DNA of 64,000 nt, taken from assembly GCA_034509425.1 (NCBI GenBank), contig JAVTVJ010000076.1, positions 744,001 to 808,000 of the forward strand, in the 5' to 3' direction. Each line of letters opens with the position of its first letter. Position 1 is the stretch's first letter. The notes beneath the pieces are model-generated. The model did not search any database. It worked only from the letters and a program-made list of their open reading frames with translations, and was not told where the DNA came from. Made by a program: the position numbers and the translations under genes. This document shows positions 58,658-64,000 of this stretch, piece by piece. The DNA comes from Eopsaltria australis (taxonomy: Eukaryota; Chordata; Aves; Passeriformes; Petroicidae).

Positions 58658-60284
58658 AGTCTTGATTCCATTCTGGCTTCTTTCCATGTCTCAGATTCCC
58701 CACGGATATGTGATACAGACAAAAGCAAATCCAAAATTATTTCAGGCCTTATTCAGAAGGAAGTTTGAGCTTCAAATTCACAGTTGTGTAAGATTATGCT
58801 GAGTAAGGAGAGACAGTGATTTCTTACCTTCCCTTGCCCTGTGCACCAGACCACGTGCCCCAGTGCAATGCCCTTGAATGAATATAAACCTAAGATGCAT
58901 TTGGTCTCAGTACTATTCAGGTTTTTATCCAGCACAGAGCAGAGGGTTTCTGGCTGTCAAAAGCTTATTTGTTATCCTTCCATGGAGCCATTAACTTACA
59001 AAACGAACTTCCACAAAAGAATAGTCTCAGTCTTCAAACACTGAGCATGTTCTATTTAGTATTTATTGGCCAAGCCAACTCAACTGCAACAGATTTGAAA
59101 TATAATTAACTCTCACCGGACATAACAATTTTGTTTTCCTCTCAGCATCATCCAAAAAGATAAGAGAATTTTGTCCTTGAAATAGGCTGTCCTGAAAATA
59201 GCAACAAATACGAGCAAAAGCACATGCAAGGTGATCCAATCAATGATAACTCTTCTGATCAGTATGAGCTGAAGGGGTCACCTCAGCAAATGTATGGAGT
59301 GGTTTTAGAAAGTAAAACCTGACCTGAACAGCCAAATAGTTGCTGCAATTTAAGATGAATTATTAAACAGGTTAACACAGTGAGCAGTGAACTTGCAGAG
59401 ATACAGACACAGAAAATACAGTCTGTATACTTTGGGATGCAGAGCAGAACAAAACCAAATGAGATCTTGGGGGAATTTCTCAACAGCTGAGTCAGCTGGA
59501 AATTTCCTGCAGCTTTCTCACAAAAATATCCTTTTTTTTTCCCAAGGAAAATACACAAAGGGAAAAAATAGGAAAGAAAGGTGGGGAGGTGTAATATTGC
59601 CCTGCCATTCAAGAGCTGCTGTGACTGTTTCCTTTATTTGCCAAAGTCCTTATGGAAAAGTTCATGAGAGCCATGCACATTGAGATTGACAAATGATTCA
59701 TGTCTCTTACTCTACTTAACTAGTTGAGTGCTCATGCTAATTGTGCACTTTGGCTCTCATGTTCATTTTCCCTTGCTGCTTTGCATTCAGGGGAGCCAAG
59801 AGTACATTATGTATGCAAGTGCAGTGGCTTCCAGCCTTGGAAGAGCAATGGATATCGCTGTTCTTGTTGGCTGGTGAGCAATTCAGAGGTTTCTGCAGCC
59901 TCCTAGGGCGCTCTTAAGGGTCCATAACTGAGGGGCCAAGATCTTTTCTGCACTCAGTTTTCACAGCATGTTGGAGACCACCCAACAGCCTGCACATTTA
60001 TCCAGGTTTGGAAACAAACATGCTGGAGAAGCATACCCAGTATGCACAGTGTGCTGCAGGCTAAAGCCCTGGAATGATGGGACATGGGACAAGGAAACAA
60101 TGGTAAGGAAGAGAGACAGACCGCCTCCAAAAAGCCTATATTCCCATCATGAGGAATCAATTTCATTTCCATTGTCCAAAGCACTGGAGAGACTGAAATG
60201 AGTGGAGAAGCAGGAGTTACCTGATCAAATCTGGGCTCCACTTCTGCTGGCCTAGGGCAGGAAGTGTCCACAAACTGCCACAGT

Positions 60285-60371
60285 CTCTCTGAGAATGAGA
60301 TGGACCTTTTCAAGTCCTTTCCAACCCAAACCGTTTGGTGATAAAGACGATGATGAGGATGATGATGATGA
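60285..60371 (+). mobile_element. CR1-like 3' tail with (GAT)n
   Basis: GAATGAGATGGACCTTTTCA, AGTCCTTTCCAACCCAAACC resembles the last 60 bp of CR1, followed at 60346-60371 by a GAT-rich microsatellite in place of the usual ATTCTATG tail. Only the tail is recognisable. Confidence 0.5.
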
Positions 60372-62666
60372 CAACACCTTGAACCCAGACACAGTCAGGG
60401 ATGATAAGGCAATGAGGATAACTTCTTGCTGTCCCAGCAGCCATTTACAACCATGGGGGAAGGACTGAGTTAAGATTTTTATAACCCACAATAACCTGAG
60501 ATAGCAGCAACAGCCGCATTGCTGATCTATTATTACTGTTGAGCACCTTTGTGCTTTCTCCAGTACTGACGTGAATCTTGCAGGACTATTGCTCAGGTAC
60601 ATGAGCATAATCAGTAGCAATCAATGCTTGCCTGAACCATCTGATAGGAAGGTTACAGCTATTTTCCAGTATTAATCTCCTATGTGCTGTAGTGCTCCTA
60701 GGTGCTGTAATTTCTATTGATTGCTACCTCGTTAGCAGAAGGCAAGCCACGAAATGAGCAAAGAGTTATAACTAGGAAATGGAGGGGTTGTGTAAGCTGG
60801 GTTTTCTATTTGTAATTCTGCTGCATGTCCCAGAGATACTGATCCTTTACTGAAATACTTTCAATATTTGTACCTCTCATTTCAACACCTAGTTTATTAC
60901 ACATCTAAAAGCTCAAAATGCTATAAAGTAAGGCAATATGACATTTTTGTTTTAAAATACGATTTCTGTAAGTTCATACTGCACTTGCTGATTTTTTAAA
61001 CCTTTCTTACACAAGTAAAATTTTGTGCATTTAATTCCATGTCACTGATCTTATTTTTGAAACAAATCATGACTCGCCTATCTTCCCTTGGGTCTTGCTC
61101 TTCACCACTGCCTACCAATGTGTGGCCATCAGTCTGGCTGTATTTTGTTTCCAAGATGGAGTTTAGGGGGCTTTAGGGCACTTGGTAACATTGTCTGTGC
61201 TTTATTTCCTCCACCTCCTCCCTCTAAAATGATGACAGCAATACTAACTTTCCTCATCTCTTTAGTTCTCTTGTATAAGTGCACAAACACTGTGAAGCAG
61301 AGATAGACCTTTAGCACATGTTTTCATAGCTGCAAGCAGATGCGGCCGTGATCTGTACTGGGGCCAGGAGACACCACTGTTACAGAAATGATAATGTTAA
61401 TGCACTGCCTGTGGGGGAGTTATCTCTCACTGAGAGAGAAAGGGCTTATGAAAACTGGCTGAATTATTGTTGCTTTCTTTGCATGTTGCAACACTACCTC
61501 AATGCTTTGTATAAATGCAGTGGCAAAGGAACATACCCAGGCAGAAGTAACTGGTAAATCATGCTGACTTGCTAACCTCAGATCTGCATCTATGCTTATC
61601 TCCTCAACATTTGTCATTCCTAAAGGCTTTGTAGTGGACCTGCTCCTCTCAAAGCAGTTCCCACCAGTCCATCTCTGATTAAAGCCATGCTGCTGTGCTC
61701 CTGTGAAGCGGGGAAATTGGTGATTGCAGGGAAGCAACAAGAGGAAATTTCAGTTGTATAGTGAGTTTCTTTGAGTTGATTCAATTTCCAGGGTAGTATT
61801 GTAGATCAATTGCTTGATTTATTTAAAAAGTGGATTGGATAAAGTAGTGGAAAATGTATCAGAAAATAATTCCGTTCCTGAAGGATAGACTAAGGAAATG
61901 ATGACACTTGCTTGAACTCTGACTCTTTCTGTTCATTTTATCTTCTTCTTATCTATCTAAGTAGAGCACTATTGCTACGCTTCTTCAGATGAAGACTAAA
62001 AACGAAGAATGTGTAAGAAGCAGTGAAATCTCTTTTTACTCTAACAATAAAAGCTTCCTAGTGAGCAACCTGAGGAAAAAAGGAGAGTTTCTGAGAGTGA
62101 CATGAACAATAACAAGAATGTAACTGCTAGCCTCATCTAACACATTGACCTCATTCTGATTTCCCTGGCTGACATGGAGTTATTCCTGATTTAATTCCAG
62201 CATAACTAAAATGGCTCAGAAATAAAGGTGACATATACTGAATAGTTCTTTTATCTGCTCAGAATCCATATAGCATTTTTTGACATCATTGTTCATACTT
62301 GGCAATACACATAAAACCAGTGAGGGGAGTACAGGCTGGACTCTATTTAAAGCAAAAAATATTTGTATTCTTACACTGATGTCTTTGTCTGCTGATACAA
62401 ATTAAGTCACCTTTTCAGAGTCTGATAAGCTGTTCAACACAGGAAAAGCAAAGCAGAAAGAACAAAGATTTCCAAAGTAGACTAATGACGTGCAACTGAC
62501 CTGTGCTGCTCCTCAGCCGAAGACCAGTGAGGTCACTTGGGTGACTTTGCAGGTATGGTGACAGCCCCACTCAAGTAGTAGCTCCAGAGAAGCACAAAGG
62601 TCAAGCAAGCTTCCTGTTCCCTGATGTACTCTATAGTGCCCCTCTGGGAGGAACAGGGTGGTTGGA

Positions 62667-63135
62667 TCACAGAATCATAGAATAGTTTGGTTTGGAAGAG
62701 ACCTTCAAAGGCCATCTGTTCCAGTCCTCCTACCATGGGGAGGGACATCTTCCACTAGACCAGGTTGCTCAGAGCCCCCTGCAACCTGGCCTTGAATGCT
62801 TCCAGGGATGGATCATCCCCAGCTTCTCTGAGTAACCTGTGGCAGTATCTCACCACATTTATCATAAACAATTTTTCTTAATCTAGTCAGAATCTACCTT
62901 CTTTTAGTTTAAAAGCCCCATATCCTGTACTACAGGCCCTACCAAACAGTCTGTCCCCATCTTTCTTTTAAGCCCCGTTTAGGTACTGCAAGGTGCTCAA
63001 AGACCTTCTCAGATCCTCCTGTTCTCCATGCTGAACAATCTCAGACATCTCAGCCTTTCCTCAGAGAAGAAGTGCTCCATCCCTCTCATTTTTTTGTAGC
63101 CCCACTCTGGACCCACTCCAACAAATGCATGTCTT
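62667..63135 (-). mobile_element. CR1 LINE 3' fragment, antisense
   Basis: Reverse-complement CR1 start CACAGAATCATAGAATAG, TTTGGTTTGGAAGAGACC, ACTAGACCAGGTTGCTCAG, CCTGCAACCTGGCCTTGAAT, CTTCCAGGGATGGATCATCC, then the long body to CCCCACTCTGGACCCACTCC. About 470 bp, the longest antisense copy here. It has no coding capacity. Confidence 0.96.
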
Positions 63136-63815
63136 CCCACGCTGAGGAAATGAGACCTCACTCACCTAACTGAAGCTTGACTCAGCTCGGGCATATTGCT
63201 TAAGCATGCGTTCAGCTGCAAACACATGTTAGGGGTTTGCAGAGGTGCAACCAAAGAACTTGTAACTGGTACCAAGGAGAGCTGGAGTGAAGAAGACACC
63301 TAATTCAAAGCAAGCCTTACTTCCCTTTAGGTACCAGAGAAGAGAGAGGTTAAAAAAGGCAGGCCACGAGTTTTCACTTCTCTCTGAAATGAAATCCTGG
63401 AAATTACAGTTTGTCCTCTTACAGTCATGGAGCATGGCAAAGATTTTACCCAGGCAGCTCTGCAGTGCTTCTCACATGTGGATGGTAAAGGAAGTTCCTG
63501 CTCCTATCATGAGCTTAGGATGACAACTACAGTTCTCGACCTTCAGTTTGTGGATGGGAAGTGAAAAGTAGGTGACGATAAGCAGAATTGCCTGTCAACC
63601 CCTTGTACAAGGACGTTTCTTTAAATAGGATTTCTTTTCAGAAATAAAAGGTTCCTCAGAAAGCTTTTGTTCGAAGACACTTTTGAATATCACTAAAGCT
63701 GTAAGGAAAAATGCCTTGAGGGCAGAAAAGTCCAATATTTTTCAATTTAGCAAGCAGAAGTAATTCTATTCTTACAGATCTTATTGCTATCTCCAGCTAC
63801 CTAATAGAAGATTAT

Positions 63816-64000
63816 AATGAAGGTGGAGACAGGCTCTTCCAGGAGATGCACAATGATTGTAAAAAGGTGATGAACACAAGTTGCATCACAAGAATCTCCC
63901 ATTAGATATATGAAATATTTTTTTAGCACAAGGCTGGTCAAACACTGGAACTGGGACACAAATAAGACTGGATTTGACAAAGTTACCTACTCCTCAGGGA
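63816..64000 (+). mobile_element. Diverged CR1 LINE fragment, running off the window
   Basis: GAAGGTGGAGACAGGCTCTT, a middle with CACAATGATTGTAAAAAGG and GAACACAAGTTGCATCAC, then GCTGGTCAAACACTGGAAC follows the CR1 order (…GAGGCTCTTTTCAGTGGTG…GAGCACTGGAACAGGCTGCC). Clearly diverged; its 3' end lies beyond position 64000. Confidence 0.65.

Larger units (their letters stand above)
47248..64000. other. Downstream intergenic DNA with CR1 fragments
   Basis: 16.7 kb with no exon or gene I can support on either strand. Open frames such as 49385-49618 (minus) and 51098-51418 (plus) show no family match and no splice-consistent neighbours. The identified content is CR1 copies (48.7, 52.2, 60.3, 62.7 and 63.8 kb), short repeats at 58587-58657 and (GAT)n at 60346-60371. 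Confidence 0.7.

Noticed and set aside
47248..64000. Possible neighbouring gene (CCDC90B is next to DLG2 in mammals)
   Set aside because: No exon of a recognisable protein was found on either strand; the neighbour probably lies beyond the window.

Overview
The window looks like a piece of a bird genome. Its interspersed repeats are almost all CR1 LINE copies with the avian 3' ends (TGATTCTGTG / ATTCTATG tails). The DNA is AT-rich, introns are long, and splice sites are of vertebrate type. I cannot name the species from sequence alone.

The only gene I can support is the 3' part of DLG2 (PSD-93/chapsyn-110), a synaptic MAGUK scaffold, on the + strand. Ten coding exons lie between 6195 and 42183: a short hook exon after the SH3 domain (6195-6270), two alternative exons that cannot be combined in frame (21114-21213 and 22118-22163), an optional 42-nt exon (24933-24974), a linker exon (34504-34554), and five exons for the guanylate-kinase-like (GK) domain ending at the TAA at 42181-42183. 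The exons join in frame into 251, 265, 269 or 283 residues depending on the alternative exons used. The SH3, PDZ and N-terminal exons lie upstream of the window.

Layout: 1-6194 is intron; 6195-42183 holds exons and introns; 42184 to about 47247 is the probable 3' UTR, with a poly(A) signal at 47223-47228; the last 16.7 kb appears intergenic with CR1 fragments and no recognisable gene on either strand. Introns hold CR1 copies of different ages, (AAAT)n, (AT)n and a 246-nt almost pure pyrimidine tract at 39089-39334.

The most interesting feature is the splicing logic of the hook region. Exon phases force exactly one of the two alternative exons to be used: taking both or neither meets an early stop. 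Elements resembling PTB and RBFOX binding sites surround these exons, and a perfect 15-bp hairpin lies upstream of the optional exon. I found no RNA gene, CRISPR array, intact mobile element or novel gene system.
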